The notes beneath the pieces are model-generated. The model did not search any database, was not told where the DNA came from, and worked only from the letters and a program-made list of their open reading frames with translations. This document shows, one piece after another, positions 38,919-47,580 of a stretch of DNA of 64,000 nt (position 1 is the first letter of the stretch; every line of letters begins with the position of its first letter). The stretch covers positions 6,302,501 to 6,366,500 of the forward strand of contig NZ_CP060404.1 in assembly GCF_014295035.1 (NCBI RefSeq), given 5' to 3'. The position numbers were made by a program, and so were the translations under genes. The stretch comes from Streptomyces buecherae. GTDB taxonomy: Bacteria > Actinomycetota > Actinomycetes > Streptomycetales > Streptomycetaceae.

Positions 38919-39161
38919 ATGGCCTCAGTCGACCTCTACGAACTCGACCTCGGCGACGCGCGGTTCAGCCCGCCCCTCGCGTGCGGTGGCAACCCGCCGG
39001 ACGCCCCGGAGACCTGCGTGACGCTCGCGCCGATCCCGGGCGTGGCCGGGGCGTACGCGCTCGGCGACAGCAAGCGGCCCGGCGCAGAGCCGTTGCGGTT
39101 CACCGGGGCGGAGTTGCGGCGAGCGGGGATCGATCCGGCGCGGTTTCGCCCCTCCGCGTGA
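38919..39161 (+). CDS. DUF397 family small protein
   Basis: 80 aa. The core CVTLAPIPGVAGAYALGDSK with GAEPLRFTGAEL matches the DUF397 pattern (CVEVA then RDSK then FT), although the usual N-terminal W-x-K-S-S-Y-S is divergent. DUF397 proteins pair with XRE/DUF5753 regulators and may antagonise them. ATG 38919 follows GGAAGGAC. Its stop overlaps the next gene's GTG (GTGA). Confidence 0.75.
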   Translation: MASVDLYELDLGDARFSPPLACGGNPPDAPETCVTLAPIPGVAGAYALGDSKRPGAEPLRFTGAELRRAGIDPARFRPSA

Positions 39162-39565
39162 GCGGTGGCCGGCCGCCGCACTTCCACGCGTACTCCTGGA
39201 TCGGGCCCAAGCCCGACGTCGACCGGGAGCGCGACCGGCGGCCCGAGAGCCCCGGGTTCGCGGCCTCGGAGTTGCCGCCGCTCCAGGTGGCGCACTGGCT
39301 GCGCAAGCCGGGGCGGTTCGTGCGGGCCACGTACGAGGGACCGGGAGAGGCGGCGGCGTGGCTGGCCGAGCGGGTGGGGGAGAGCGTGGCCGCCGAGCGG
39401 CTACGCCCGCCCCTTGACGCTCAGGTCGCGCTGGCCGTCCAGACGCTGGGCTGGGGTGGCGACATCGGCTGGGGCGCCTATCTGACCGGGACGCGGTTCC
39501 TGTCACTCGCGGTCGTCGCCTGCCCCAACCGGGCCGATCCCAGCGCCCGCTGCCCGCTTCGTTAG
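39158..39565 (+). CDS. Hypothetical protein coupled to the DUF397 gene
   Basis: 135 aa from GTG 39158, which overlaps the DUF397 stop by GTGA, so translation is probably coupled. No recognised domain; soluble, with ASELPPLQVAHWLRKPGRFV and a Gly/Trp-rich GWGGDIGWGAYLTGTRF near the C terminus. Strong third-position GC supports coding. Confidence 0.6.
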   Translation: MSGGRPPHFHAYSWIGPKPDVDRERDRRPESPGFAASELPPLQVAHWLRKPGRFVRATYEGPGEAAAWLAERVGESVAAERLRPPLDAQVALAVQTLGWGGDIGWGAYLTGTRFLSLAVVACPNRADPSARCPLR

Positions 39566-39802
39566 CCCAGCGACGTGGGCCGGCGGCCTCGGCCGGGGAC
39601 CGCCCCGCACGTGTGCGGGGCGGTCACGGAGCGGCATGCTCCGCCACAAGCGGCTGAAACGGAGGTAATCGGTCCGCGCGCGAGTAAAAGGATCAGCCGC
39701 GTGGCACTACTTTCCGTAGTTGATCGCTCGCGCGGCGACCGGCCGGGTCGGAACTCCGATCGGCCGAGTTGACGTGCGCAAGACCGTTCTTCCTGGAGGT
39801 GT

Positions 39803-40267
39803 GTGGTGACCTTGGCGCCCCAAGGCCCGTCCGGTCTAGCTGGCGATACGGATCAAGCCGCCGTAGCGTACGACCGCTTTGATTACACGCCGTATCCGAA
39901 AAGCGTATTGCGGGCCCGTAAGCGCGCCGCGCGGCTCGTCGCGGAGTGGGGGCTGCCGGACCTCGCCGACGACGTGGCGTTGGTCGTCTCGGAGCTGGCG
40001 AGCAACGCCGTGCTGCACGGCGCGTTGCGCGGCCGGCTGTTCCGCGTGCAGCTCACGCTCACCGAGGCGGTGCTACGGATCGCCGTCAGCGACCCGAAGG
40101 GCGAGCGGTTGCCGCGGACCAGGCAGCCCGGGCCCGACGACAAGTTCGGGCGGGGACTGCTCATCGTGGACGCGCTCGCGGCCCGGTGGGGCGTGCGGGA
40201 GCGCACGATCGGCAAGGACGTGTGGGCGGAGTTCGACGTGGCACGGGGCGCGCGACCCCGCGGCTAG
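39803..40267 (+). CDS. Anti-sigma-type ATP-binding protein (HATPase_c, SpoIIAB/RsbW-like)
   Basis: 154 aa. GHKL fold: N box LVVSELASNAVLHG, G1 box LRIAVSDPKG, G2-like FGRGLLIVDALAARWG. Such single-domain proteins are abundant in Streptomyces and often bind sigma or anti-anti-sigma factors. GTG 39803 with GGAGG. It closes the XRE/DUF397 cluster and ends before a strong hairpin. Confidence 0.85.
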   Translation: MVTLAPQGPSGLAGDTDQAAVAYDRFDYTPYPKSVLRARKRAARLVAEWGLPDLADDVALVVSELASNAVLHGALRGRLFRVQLTLTEAVLRIAVSDPKGERLPRTRQPGPDDKFGRGLLIVDALAARWGVRERTIGKDVWAEFDVARGARPRG

Positions 40268-40278
40268 ACCACGGCAAC

Positions 40279-40304
40279 GGGCCCCCGCCGAGCGGCGGGG
40301 GCCC
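40279..40304. terminator. Perfect 11-bp hairpin between convergent genes
   Basis: GGGCCCCCGCC and GGCGGGGGCCC around GAGC, followed by GCCCCTTTCC. Serves the HATPase gene and perhaps the convergent oxidoreductase. Confidence 0.75.
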
Positions 40305-40384
40305 GCCCCTTTCCCCGCCGCGTCCCGCCCGGACGCGCGGGCGCGGCCCCCGGCGCCGCGCCGGGCGGGCGTGCGGGGACCGGG

Positions 40385-41248
40385 TCACGCCGCGGGCTTG
40401 GCCCATGCGCCGGAGGCGGCCGTCGCCTCGATGTAGCCGGCGATGTCGCGCGGCTCGCGCCCGAGCACACGCTGGACGCCGTCCGAGAGATGGGCGTTCC
40501 CGCCGTTCCGGATCACCGCGAACAGCCGACTCAGCACCTCGACGAAGTGCGGCTCCACCCCCGCCCGCACCGACTCGGCGGTGAACCGCTCCTCGTCGAG
40601 CGCGGTGTAGTGGATCTCCCGGCCGGTGGCCTTGGCGATCTCCGCGACGACCTCCCCGAACGTCAGCAGCCGTGGCCCCGACAACTCGTACGTCTGCCCC
40701 GCGTGCCCGTCCTCGGTCAGCACCGCCACCGCCACGTCGGCGATGTCCTCCACGTCGATGAACGGCTCCCGGCCGTCCCCGGTCGACAACCGCACCTCAC
40801 CGGCCAGGACCGCCGGCAGGAAGAAGTCCTCGCTGAAGTTCTGCGCGAACCAACTCGGCCGCAGCACCGTCCACTCGGCCACCCCGGACTCCCGGACCGC
40901 CCGCTCGCCGTCGATCACCGCCTCCTCCTCGCGCGCCGACAGCAGCACGATGCGCCGCACCCCGGCGGCCACGGCGCGCGCCGCGAACGCCCGTACCGCG
41001 TTGGCCGACTCCGGGCTCGTCAGCTCGCCGGGCGGCACGAGGTACACCGCGCCCACCCCCGCGAGGGCCGGGTCCCAGGTCTCCTCCTCCTCCCAGACGA
41101 AGCGCTGCCGCCCGCCCTCGGCGGACCGTGACGCCACCCGTACGGTCAGGCCACGCTCCCGCAGTCGCTCCACCACGCGGCGACCGGTCTTGCCGGTACC
41201 GCCCAACACCAGAAAGTCGCTGTCCCGCAGCAGACCGTTGTCCGTCAT
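40385..41248 (-). CDS. NmrA-like NAD(P)-binding oxidoreductase
   Basis: 287 aa atypical short-chain dehydrogenase. Rossmann motif LVLGGTGKTGRRVVERLRER at the N terminus; no Tyr-x3-Lys catalytic pair is evident, as in NmrA/NAD(P)H-sensing proteins and azoreductase-like relatives. Middle stretch ARAVAAGVRRIVLLSAREEE and late EPFIDVEDIADVAVAVL are typical. Divergent from an AraC regulator 127 bp away, which is a likely controller. Confidence 0.85.
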   Translation of the reverse strand: MTDNGLLRDSDFLVLGGTGKTGRRVVERLRERGLTVRVASRSAEGGRQRFVWEEEETWDPALAGVGAVYLVPPGELTSPESANAVRAFAARAVAAGVRRIVLLSAREEEAVIDGERAVRESGVAEWTVLRPSWFAQNFSEDFFLPAVLAGEVRLSTGDGREPFIDVEDIADVAVAVLTEDGHAGQTYELSGPRLLTFGEVVAEIAKATGREIHYTALDEERFTAESVRAGVEPHFVEVLSRLFAVIRNGGNAHLSDGVQRVLGREPRDIAGYIEATAASGAWAKPAA

Positions 41249-41375
41249 GCCGCCCAGTCAACCGGCGCGCGGGACGGGCGACCATGGTCGAAAGGCTCGC
41301 CGGCATGTCCGTTCGTCCACCCCGCGCGCGGAAATCCGTCCGCACCGCGCACAGACGTGCGTTTACGCTGACGCC

Positions 41376-42422
41376 ATGGACGCGCTCGCTGATCTCCTGA
41401 ACGAGGCACGGGCCCGCGGGGCTCTCTTCCACCAGTCCATCCTGGCCCCGCCCTGGTCGTTGCGGTTTCTGCACGGCGCGCCCCTCGCGCTGGTCACCAT
41501 GGTGCGCGGCGACGCCTGGATCACGCCCGGCGGCGCGGCCCCGGTGGCGCTGCGGGCCGGCGACATCGCGATCGTGCGCGGCCCGCAGCCGTACACGGTC
41601 TCCGACCGCCCCGGCGTCCCGCCCCAGGTGTTGATCCACAACGACGACCACTGCACCACGCCGGCCGGCGAGGACGTCAGCCAGGCGCTGACGCTGGGGC
41701 TGCGGACGTACGGCAACAGCCGGGCGGGGGAGGGGCTGTTGCTCAGCGGCGCGTACCAACTCCCCAGCGACGTGGGCGAGCGGCTGCTCGCCGCGCTGCC
41801 CCCGCTGCTCGTCCTCGCCGAGGAGTGCTGGGACTGCCCGCTGATGCCGTTCGTCGCGGAGGAGGTCGCGCGCGACGAACCGGGCCAACAGGTCGTCCTG
41901 GACCGGATGCTCGACCTGTTGCTCATCTCCACGCTGCGGGCCTGGTTCGCCCGCCCGGAGGCCGAGGCGCCCGCCTGGTACCGGGCGTACGGCGATCCGG
42001 TGGTGGGGCGCGCGCTGCACCTGCTGCACGACAACCCGGCGCACCCGTGGACCGTCGTCGAACTCGCCGCCAAGACCGGCGTCTCGCGCGCCGCCCTCGC
42101 CCGTCGCTTCACCGGACTCGTCGGCGAGCCGCCGATGACGTACCTGACCGGCTGGCGCATGGCGCTCGCCGCGGACCTGCTGCGCGAGCCGGACATGACG
42201 GTGGAGCGCGCGGCGCGCCGGGTCGGGTACGCCAACGCCTTCGCGCTCAGCGTGGCGTTCAAGCGGGTACGCGGCGTGAGCCCGAGCGCCCACCGGGCCC
42301 GCGCCCAGCGCGCCCAGCCCGCGCCGCCACCGCGTACCACCCCGGCAGCCCTGCCCGGGGTCGCGTCCCCGGCCCCGAGGTCCCCGGCCCCGAGAACACC
42401 GGCGCCGACCTCGCCCGTCTGA
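41376..42422 (+). CDS. AraC-family regulator with cupin sensor domain
   Basis: 348 aa. N-terminal cupin_6-type domain (about 1-190; VALRAGDIAIVRGPQPYTVS) and C-terminal double helix-turn-helix (about 205-305; VVELAAKTGVSRAALARRF and AARRVGYANAFALSVAFKRV). A Pro/Ala tail of ~40 residues follows. TACGCT (41364-41369) ends six bases before the ATG: leaderless signature. Typically such regulators control an adjacent divergent oxidoreductase, here the NmrA-like gene. Confidence 0.88.
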   Translation: MDALADLLNEARARGALFHQSILAPPWSLRFLHGAPLALVTMVRGDAWITPGGAAPVALRAGDIAIVRGPQPYTVSDRPGVPPQVLIHNDDHCTTPAGEDVSQALTLGLRTYGNSRAGEGLLLSGAYQLPSDVGERLLAALPPLLVLAEECWDCPLMPFVAEEVARDEPGQQVVLDRMLDLLLISTLRAWFARPEAEAPAWYRAYGDPVVGRALHLLHDNPAHPWTVVELAAKTGVSRAALARRFTGLVGEPPMTYLTGWRMALAADLLREPDMTVERAARRVGYANAFALSVAFKRVRGVSPSAHRARAQRAQPAPPPRTTPAALPGVASPAPRSPAPRTPAPTSPV

Positions 42423-42567
42423 CCCGCGCCGCCCGCACCGGCACCGGTACCGCGCCCCGCCACCTGGGCCCGCGCGCGCCACCTGGGCCCGCGCCCGCCC
42501 CGTGCTCCCGTGCGCCCCTCCGTGCCGCTCGGCCGGCCGGCGGCTTCGCGCGGGCGTGCGCGGGTGG

Positions 42568-43536
42568 TTACAGCCAGCCTCGCCGGGCCGCCTGGAGACC
42601 CGCCTGGAAGCGGGTCTGGGCGCCCATCAGGGCCATGAGCTGGGCGACGCGGCGGGTCATGGTGCGCTGCGTGATGCCCAGCGTGCGCATGATCGACGCG
42701 TCCTTCATGCCGCTGGCCAGCATGCTCAGCAGCTCGCGGTCCCGCTCGTCCAGCGGGCTGTCGGGCGGGGCGCTGACGCCGATCGGCGCGGCCCGCTCCC
42801 ACATCAGGTCGAAGCACGTGACGATGGCCGTCAACAGCGGCGACGGGCGCACCACGATCGCGGCCGAGGACTCGCTCGCCTCCAGGACCAGCGGGATCAC
42901 GGCGCTGGCGCGGTCCGCGATCAGCATCTTGAGCCGGGCCACGGGCAGGCTCCGCGCCTGCTCGCCCTTGGCCACGCAGGACCAGACGAACTCCATCCGG
43001 CCCGGCATCTCCAGCGCCGCCGCGTCGTAGATGACCCGACACTCGACGCCGCGCCGCAGCAACTGGTCCTCGATGGGGTTCTCGTTGGCCGTCGCGCTGA
43101 AGTACGGCGGGCAGTCGACCACCAGCATCTCCCGCTCCGCGCCGAGCTGGAGCTGCTCGACCCGGTCCCGCATCGCGAGCGGGCCCTCGACCAGCTCGAT
43201 CAGGTCCCCGGGGCTGCTCGCGGTCGCCCCCTGGTAGCGCACGGCCAGCTCCCGCAGGTGCCCGCGCAACTCATCGAGCTCCTGCTGCCGCCGCTCGGCG
43301 AGGGCGTCGAAGGCCGCGCCGGGTGGGGCGGCGGTGTAGCGGGCGGGCCGGCCCCCGATCCGGGCGATCAGTCCCGACTCGACCAGTCGCCGCAGGGCGG
43401 GACGGACCTGGGCCGGGGTCGCCCCGACGGCGTCGGCGAGTTGGGTCGTGGTGCAGCGAGGGGTGGACAGCACATGCAGATACAGGGCGCTCTCGGTGGC
43501 GCCGAGACCCACGGGTTCCAGCAGCGCATCCGGCAT
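42568..43536 (-). CDS. TrmB/LuxR hybrid transcriptional regulator
   Basis: 322 aa. N-terminal TrmB-type winged helix (LGATESALYLHVLSTPRCTT, then GATPAQVRPALRRLVESGL), a central phospholipase-D-like sensor region (about 105-240) and a C-terminal LuxR-type helix-turn-helix (ERDRELLSMLASGMKDASIM and LGITQRTMTRRVAQLMALMG). This double-DNA-binding layout is widespread in Streptomyces. ATG 43536 lies six bases after TATGCT (43543-43548, minus strand), again a leaderless signature. No obvious target. Confidence 0.82.
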   Translation of the reverse strand: MPDALLEPVGLGATESALYLHVLSTPRCTTTQLADAVGATPAQVRPALRRLVESGLIARIGGRPARYTAAPPGAAFDALAERRQQELDELRGHLRELAVRYQGATASSPGDLIELVEGPLAMRDRVEQLQLGAEREMLVVDCPPYFSATANENPIEDQLLRRGVECRVIYDAAALEMPGRMEFVWSCVAKGEQARSLPVARLKMLIADRASAVIPLVLEASESSAAIVVRPSPLLTAIVTCFDLMWERAAPIGVSAPPDSPLDERDRELLSMLASGMKDASIMRTLGITQRTMTRRVAQLMALMGAQTRFQAGLQAARRGWL

Positions 43537-43864
43537 CGGCCCAGCATAGAAAGGGCGAGCGCGGGCGGCTAGTTGTGGCCATCGGCCACCTTTCGGCATT
43601 CCGGCCGATGGGTATCCACGCTACGGTGCACCAGATTCCACCTGCCCGATTCATCCTGGCCAACGAAGTCTGGGCCAACCATTTGGCCACTGGTCTGGAC
43701 CGATGACGCGGAGCCACTCGCACCACCCGATGACGTTCGACCCGACACCCGCGAGCCGCCCGCCAGACGCCTGGCGGACGCCGACCGTACGCGGGAAGGA
43801 CGCGTGAGGGACCTGATGCCGATGTGGACCACGTGGGGGACGTGAAGGATGTGAACCCGGCGTT
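43537..43864. other. 328-bp gap with TTGGCC half-sites
   Basis: No supported gene. TGGCCAAC at 43657-43664, GGCCAA at 43673-43678 and TTGGCC at 43683-43688 form an inverted pair plus an extra half-site, a possible operator. The -10 box of the TrmB/LuxR gene is at its left edge. Confidence 0.35.
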
Positions 43865-44296
43865 ATGACCGCCACGACAGCGCCCAGCCTCGCGCAACGG
43901 CGCTTCACCCTGCCCACCGTCCCCGCCTCCGTGCCCCTCGCGCGGCGCGAGGCGCGGAAGCTGCTGGCCGCCTGGCTGACCGAGGCGGAGGAGACGCTGG
44001 CCGACGCCGCGCTGCTCACCCTCAGCGAACTGGTCACCAACAGCGTCCGGCACGCCGCGATCACCTCGCCGCTGTCCGACATCGCCCTCACCCTCACGCC
44101 CGACGTGCTGATCATCGCCGTGCACGACCGGCACCCCGCCATCCCCGCGCCGCGCTCGAAGGCCCATGCCGACGGCAGCGGCGGCCGGGGCCTGGCGATC
44201 GTCGCCGCCCTGGCCGAGGAGGCGGGCGGCGAACTGCGCGTGGTGGCCGACGAGGACGCGCTCGGCAAGACGAGCACGGTCCGCCTGCCGCGCTAG
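43865..44296 (+). CDS. Anti-sigma-type ATP-binding protein (HATPase_c)
   Basis: 143 aa GHKL ATPase. N box LLTLSELVTNSVRHAAI, G1 DVLIIAVHDRHP, G2 SGGRGLAIVAALAEEAGG. Similar in size and layout to the protein at 39.8 kb but clearly a different paralogue. Probable regulator of a sigma factor system; no partner gene is adjacent. Confidence 0.83.
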   Translation: MTATTAPSLAQRRFTLPTVPASVPLARREARKLLAAWLTEAEETLADAALLTLSELVTNSVRHAAITSPLSDIALTLTPDVLIIAVHDRHPAIPAPRSKAHADGSGGRGLAIVAALAEEAGGELRVVADEDALGKTSTVRLPR

Positions 44297-44380
44297 ACCT
44301 CCCACGTCACACGCCCACCCGGCGGCCGGCCGCCACGCCCGCGCCCCGTGCGCCGCCGCGGCAGGGTCCGACCGCCGCGC

Positions 44381-44761
44381 TCAGTCCCGCGTCGCGGCCT
44401 CCTCGGCGACCCCGGCCAACTGGTCGAAGGTGCGCGCGAGCACCGCCCGCCGCCGCTCCTTGAACCCCTCCGACGGGCCCAGCCCGTCGATGGTCCGCTC
44501 CCAGACGGCTATGAAGTGGTCCTTCCACCCCTCGATCACTTCGGGAGCTGGCAGGCGCCGGGCCCCGTAACCGGCCCGCGTGAGGACGTACAGCAGCTCC
44601 AGGTCGCACGGCACCGTGTTACCCCGGTACTCGTCCGGCTCCAGCTCCACGGGATCGCCGGCCATCGCGTCGGCCACCTCGCCGACGAGCCGGTCGATGA
44701 CCTCCGACAGATGGTCGGCCGACGTGTCGTTCTCGAAGTTCCCACTGCCCCACGTGCCCAT
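44381..44761 (-). CDS. DUF4259 family protein
   Basis: 126 aa. The N terminus MGTWGSGNFENDTSADHL is the family hallmark (G-x-W-G-x-G-x-F-x-N-D-x-A). Acidic, helical, soluble; function unknown, but these proteins are sometimes found as immunity-like proteins. ATG 44761 is preferred over the upstream frame. Confidence 0.8.
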   Translation of the reverse strand: MGTWGSGNFENDTSADHLSEVIDRLVGEVADAMAGDPVELEPDEYRGNTVPCDLELLYVLTRAGYGARRLPAPEVIEGWKDHFIAVWERTIDGLGPSEGFKERRRAVLARTFDQLAGVAEEAATRD

Positions 44762-44840
44762 GAGGGCCCTCCCCGTTCGAGCCGTCCGTGCCCCGGTACG
44801 ACTCCAGCTCACCACGGGGGTCTGACAATCCCGCGCTCGG

Positions 44841-45185
44841 TCAGGGTCCGAGCGCGCACTCCGGGGTCGCGGTCACCGCCGTCAGCAGGACCACCGAGTC
44901 CTCCACGGCGAGCAGCGAGTTCCGTTCGTGCGGGATGGCCTGCATCTGGCCGGCGATCAGATCGCAGTCACCGCTCTCGTTGCCCGTCAGCCGCACGTGG
45001 CCGTGCAACACCTGGAGGCTGGCCGCGGGCGGGGCGTTGTGCTCGTCCAACTCCGTGCCGGTGACCAGCGCGATCAGGCTCTGCCGCAGCGGTCCGTCGT
45101 GCAGGAACAGGTGCGCGCTGCGCCCGTGCGACTCCATCCGTGCCCGGTCGAGATGGTCACGGGCCAGTGCGGTGAGGTCGTCCAT
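44841..45185 (-). CDS. Small cupin-domain protein
   Basis: 114 aa single-domain cupin. HNAPPAASLQVLHGHVRL and QMQAIPHERNSLLAVEDSVV carry the two-part barrel signature with a late His, though metal ligands are incomplete. Could be a small-molecule sensor or a stress protein. ATG 45185 chosen; the frame to 45563 overlaps cutA antisense. Confidence 0.7.
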   Translation of the reverse strand: MDDLTALARDHLDRARMESHGRSAHLFLHDGPLRQSLIALVTGTELDEHNAPPAASLQVLHGHVRLTGNESGDCDLIAGQMQAIPHERNSLLAVEDSVVLLTAVTATPECALGP

Positions 45186-45381
45186 GGACCGTCCTTTCGC
45201 TGCGCTGCGCGTACCGCTTTGGTGGTATTTGACCGTACCGCGAGCCCGAATGACCCGCGCGGCTACCGTGGTACCCCGCGTGTGCGCCCGCATGCCATGT
45301 TTCCGGCCGCCGCTCTTCGGGAGTGCGGCCGAGGGGCGGCGGGTAGCCGGACCGTCAGCCCGAGCCGAAGGAGCCGTACCC

Positions 45382-45768
45382 GTGGCCCACCACCCCACCG
45401 ATCCCGCGGCGACGCCCGTCGCCACGCCCGCCGCCGCACCCGACTCCGCCGCCGTCCTCACCGTCCTGACCACCACCGACGCCGGCGAGAAGGCCGACGC
45501 CCTGGCGCGCGGCGCGGTGGCGGCTCGGGTGGCGGCCTGCGCGCAGATCAGCGGGCCGGTCACCTCCGTCTACCGGTGGCGGGGCGAGGTGGTCACCGAG
45601 CGGGAGTGGCAGGTGCACTTCAAGACGACGGCCGCGCGGTTCGAGGCGCTGGCCGAGTACCTGCGGGCCGAACACGACTACGAGACGCCGGAGATCATCG
45701 CGACCCCGGTCACCCACGGCGACCCGACCTACCTGGCCTGGGTCGTCGACGAGACCCGCCCCGAGTAG
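45382..45768 (+). CDS. cutA: CutA-type divalent cation tolerance protein
   Basis: 128 aa. After a ~20-residue Ala/Pro/Thr extension comes the PII-like CutA fold: VLTVLTTTDAGEKADALARG, ACAQISGPVTSVYRWRGEV, WQVHFKTTAARFEALAEYL and YETPEIIATPVTHGDPTYL. Trimeric in relatives; binds copper in vitro, true role debated. GTG 45382 has AAGGAG. Seven bases separate it from the next gene, so they are probably one operon. Confidence 0.9.
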   Translation: MAHHPTDPAATPVATPAAAPDSAAVLTVLTTTDAGEKADALARGAVAARVAACAQISGPVTSVYRWRGEVVTEREWQVHFKTTAARFEALAEYLRAEHDYETPEIIATPVTHGDPTYLAWVVDETRPE

Positions 45769-45775
45769 CCGCCCG

Positions 45776-46462
45776 ATGACCGACCCGCCGCGCCCGCGGG
45801 CCGCGCCCCCGCTCCCCGCGCCCGCCGCCGGGTCGCCGGAGCGGCTGCCGTTCTTCGTGTACGGCACGCTGCGGCCCGGCGGCCGGCACCACGCCTGGGC
45901 GCTGCGGGGCCGCACGCGCGCACAGGAGCCGGCGCGGATGCCGGGCCTGGCGCTGTACGAGGGGCCGGGGTACCCCTACGCCGTCGAGACCGGGACGATC
46001 CGGAGCGAGACCGCCGCCCACGCCGCACCGCCGGCCGACCGGACCGAAGCGGGCCGAGAGCACGGCGACCGTACCGACGCCGGCCGGCCCCACGTCGACC
46101 AGGCCCACGTCGACCAGGCCCACGCCGACCGGACCGACGCCGACCGGCCCCACGCCGACCGAGACCACGGCGCCTGGGTTCACGGCGACCTGGTCTGGCC
46201 CACCGACGCCGCCTACCCCGACGTGCTCCGCACGCTGGACGCCCTGGAGGAGTACCGGCCGGGCCATCCCGACAACCTGTACGAGCGCGTCGTGCGGCAC
46301 GCGCGGCGCGCCGGCGGTGAGTCGGTGCGGGCCTGGGTCTACCTCGCCGGGCCCGCCCTCGCGGCCCGGGTGCGCGCCGCGGGCCCGGCCATAGCCGGCG
46401 GCGACTGGCACCGCCGTGACGTTACGCTGGGAGCTTCTTTCCGCAGCTCAGAGCGAGATTAG
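45776..46462 (+). CDS. Gamma-glutamylcyclotransferase-like protein with a repetitive insert
   Basis: 228 aa. The GGCT fold is split: FFVYGTLRPGGRHHAWALRG (about 26-45) carries the YGTL-R-G substrate loop, and the second half (WVHGDLVWPTDAAYPDVLRT, DALEEYRPG) holds the catalytic glutamate region. Between them (about 82-132) is an Asp/His/Arg-rich insert built of short repeats (HVDQAH twice, then HADRTDADRPHAD). DNA of the insert repeats a 15-bp unit. Probably a disordered or metal-binding loop created by replication slippage. No ribosome site; likely coupled to cutA. Confidence 0.8.
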   Translation: MTDPPRPRAAPPLPAPAAGSPERLPFFVYGTLRPGGRHHAWALRGRTRAQEPARMPGLALYEGPGYPYAVETGTIRSETAAHAAPPADRTEAGREHGDRTDAGRPHVDQAHVDQAHADRTDADRPHADRDHGAWVHGDLVWPTDAAYPDVLRTLDALEEYRPGHPDNLYERVVRHARRAGGESVRAWVYLAGPALAARVRAAGPAIAGGDWHRRDVTLGASFRSSERD

Positions 46463-46467
46463 GTGCC

Positions 46468-47532
46468 ATGCCCGACCCGTCCGACCCCACCGCCTGGCCC
46501 GCCGGCCCCGCCCGAGCTGCCCAGGCTGGCGGCTGCGCCCCGCACGCGTCCGCCCTCCCCACCGCGGAGCTTCACCTCCACATCGAGGGCACGTTGGAGC
46601 CGGAGCTGGCCTTCGCGCTGGCCCGGCGCAACGGCGTCGCGCTGCCGTACGCCTCCGAGGACGAGCTGCGCGCCGCGTACTCCTTCACCGACCTCCAGTC
46701 CTTCCTCAACCTCTACTACGCCCTGATGGACGTCCTGCGCACCGAGGAGGACTTCGCCGAGCTGGCGCACGCCTACCTCGCGCGGGCCCGGGCGCAGGGG
46801 GTGCGGCACGCCGAGATCTTCTTCGACCCGCAGGCCCACGTTGCGCGCGGGGTGCCGATCGGCACGGTCATCGACGGCCTCGCCCGCGCGCTGGACCAGG
46901 CGCCCGGGACGTACGGCATCACCACCCGCCTCATCATGTGCTTCCTGCGCGACGAGAGCGCCGAGTCGGCGCTGGCCACCTTCGAGGCGGCCCGCCCCTG
47001 GCTGGGGAGGATCACCGCGGTCGGGCTCGACTCGGCCGAGGTGGGCAACCCGCCGTCGAAGTTCCGCGAGGTCTTCGAGCGGGCCCGTGCCGCCGGGCTG
47101 AAATGCGTGGCGCACGCGGGCGAGGAGGGCCCGCCCGGCTACGTGTGGGAGGCGCTCGACATCCTCGGCGTGGATCGGATCGACCACGGCGTGCGCTGCC
47201 TGGAGGACGAGGCGCTGGTGGCCCGGCTGGTCGCGGACCAGACGCCGCTGACCGTGTGCCCGCTGTCCAACGTGCGGCTGCGGGTGTACGAGGACCTGGC
47301 CGACCACCCGTTGCCCGCCATGCTCGCGGCCGGCCTGCGGGTGTGCGTCAACTCCGACGACCCGGCGTACTTCGGCGGCTACGTCGGCGACAACTACACC
47401 GCCGTCCGGGAGGCGCTCGGCCTGGACCCCACGGCGCTGCGCACGCTCGCGCGCAACTCCTTCCTCGCCGCCTTCCTGGACGAGGAGACCCGGGCCGGCT
47501 ACCTGGCCGAGGTGGACGCGCACGAGTTCTGA
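46468..47532 (+). CDS. add: Adenosine deaminase
   Basis: 354 aa, purine salvage enzyme converting adenosine to inosine. Zinc ligands in ELHLHIEGTLEPE (His-x-His) near residue 33, substrate helix HAGEEGPPGY with catalytic Glu, DRIDHGVRC, SNVRLRVYED (in place of the usual SNxQ) and CVNSDDPAYFGGY with the last Asp ligand. Adenine deaminase or a related aminohydrolase is the alternative, since the SN-x-x region varies. AGGTG site precedes the ATG, which lies five bases after the GGCT stop. Confidence 0.92.
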   Translation: MPDPSDPTAWPAGPARAAQAGGCAPHASALPTAELHLHIEGTLEPELAFALARRNGVALPYASEDELRAAYSFTDLQSFLNLYYALMDVLRTEEDFAELAHAYLARARAQGVRHAEIFFDPQAHVARGVPIGTVIDGLARALDQAPGTYGITTRLIMCFLRDESAESALATFEAARPWLGRITAVGLDSAEVGNPPSKFREVFERARAAGLKCVAHAGEEGPPGYVWEALDILGVDRIDHGVRCLEDEALVARLVADQTPLTVCPLSNVRLRVYEDLADHPLPAMLAAGLRVCVNSDDPAYFGGYVGDNYTAVREALGLDPTALRTLARNSFLAAFLDEETRAGYLAEVDAHEF

Positions 47533-47541
47533 GGCGCGTCG

Positions 47542-47573
47542 GTTGACTTCAACAATGGTTCAACTCCTACCGT
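47542..47573 (+). promoter_or_regulatory. marR promoter with embedded operator
   Basis: TTGACT (47543-47548) and TACCGT (47568-47573), 19-bp spacer, -10 box seven bases before the ATG. The palindrome GTTGACTTCAAC (47542-47553) and a further GTTCAAC (47558-47564) lie between and over them, the expected place for autorepression. Confidence 0.55.
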
Positions 47574-47580
47574 CGTCGTC

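Noticed and set aside
43573..43845. 90-codon plus frame in the gap before the HATPase gene
   Set aside because: No third-position GC bias and no motif.
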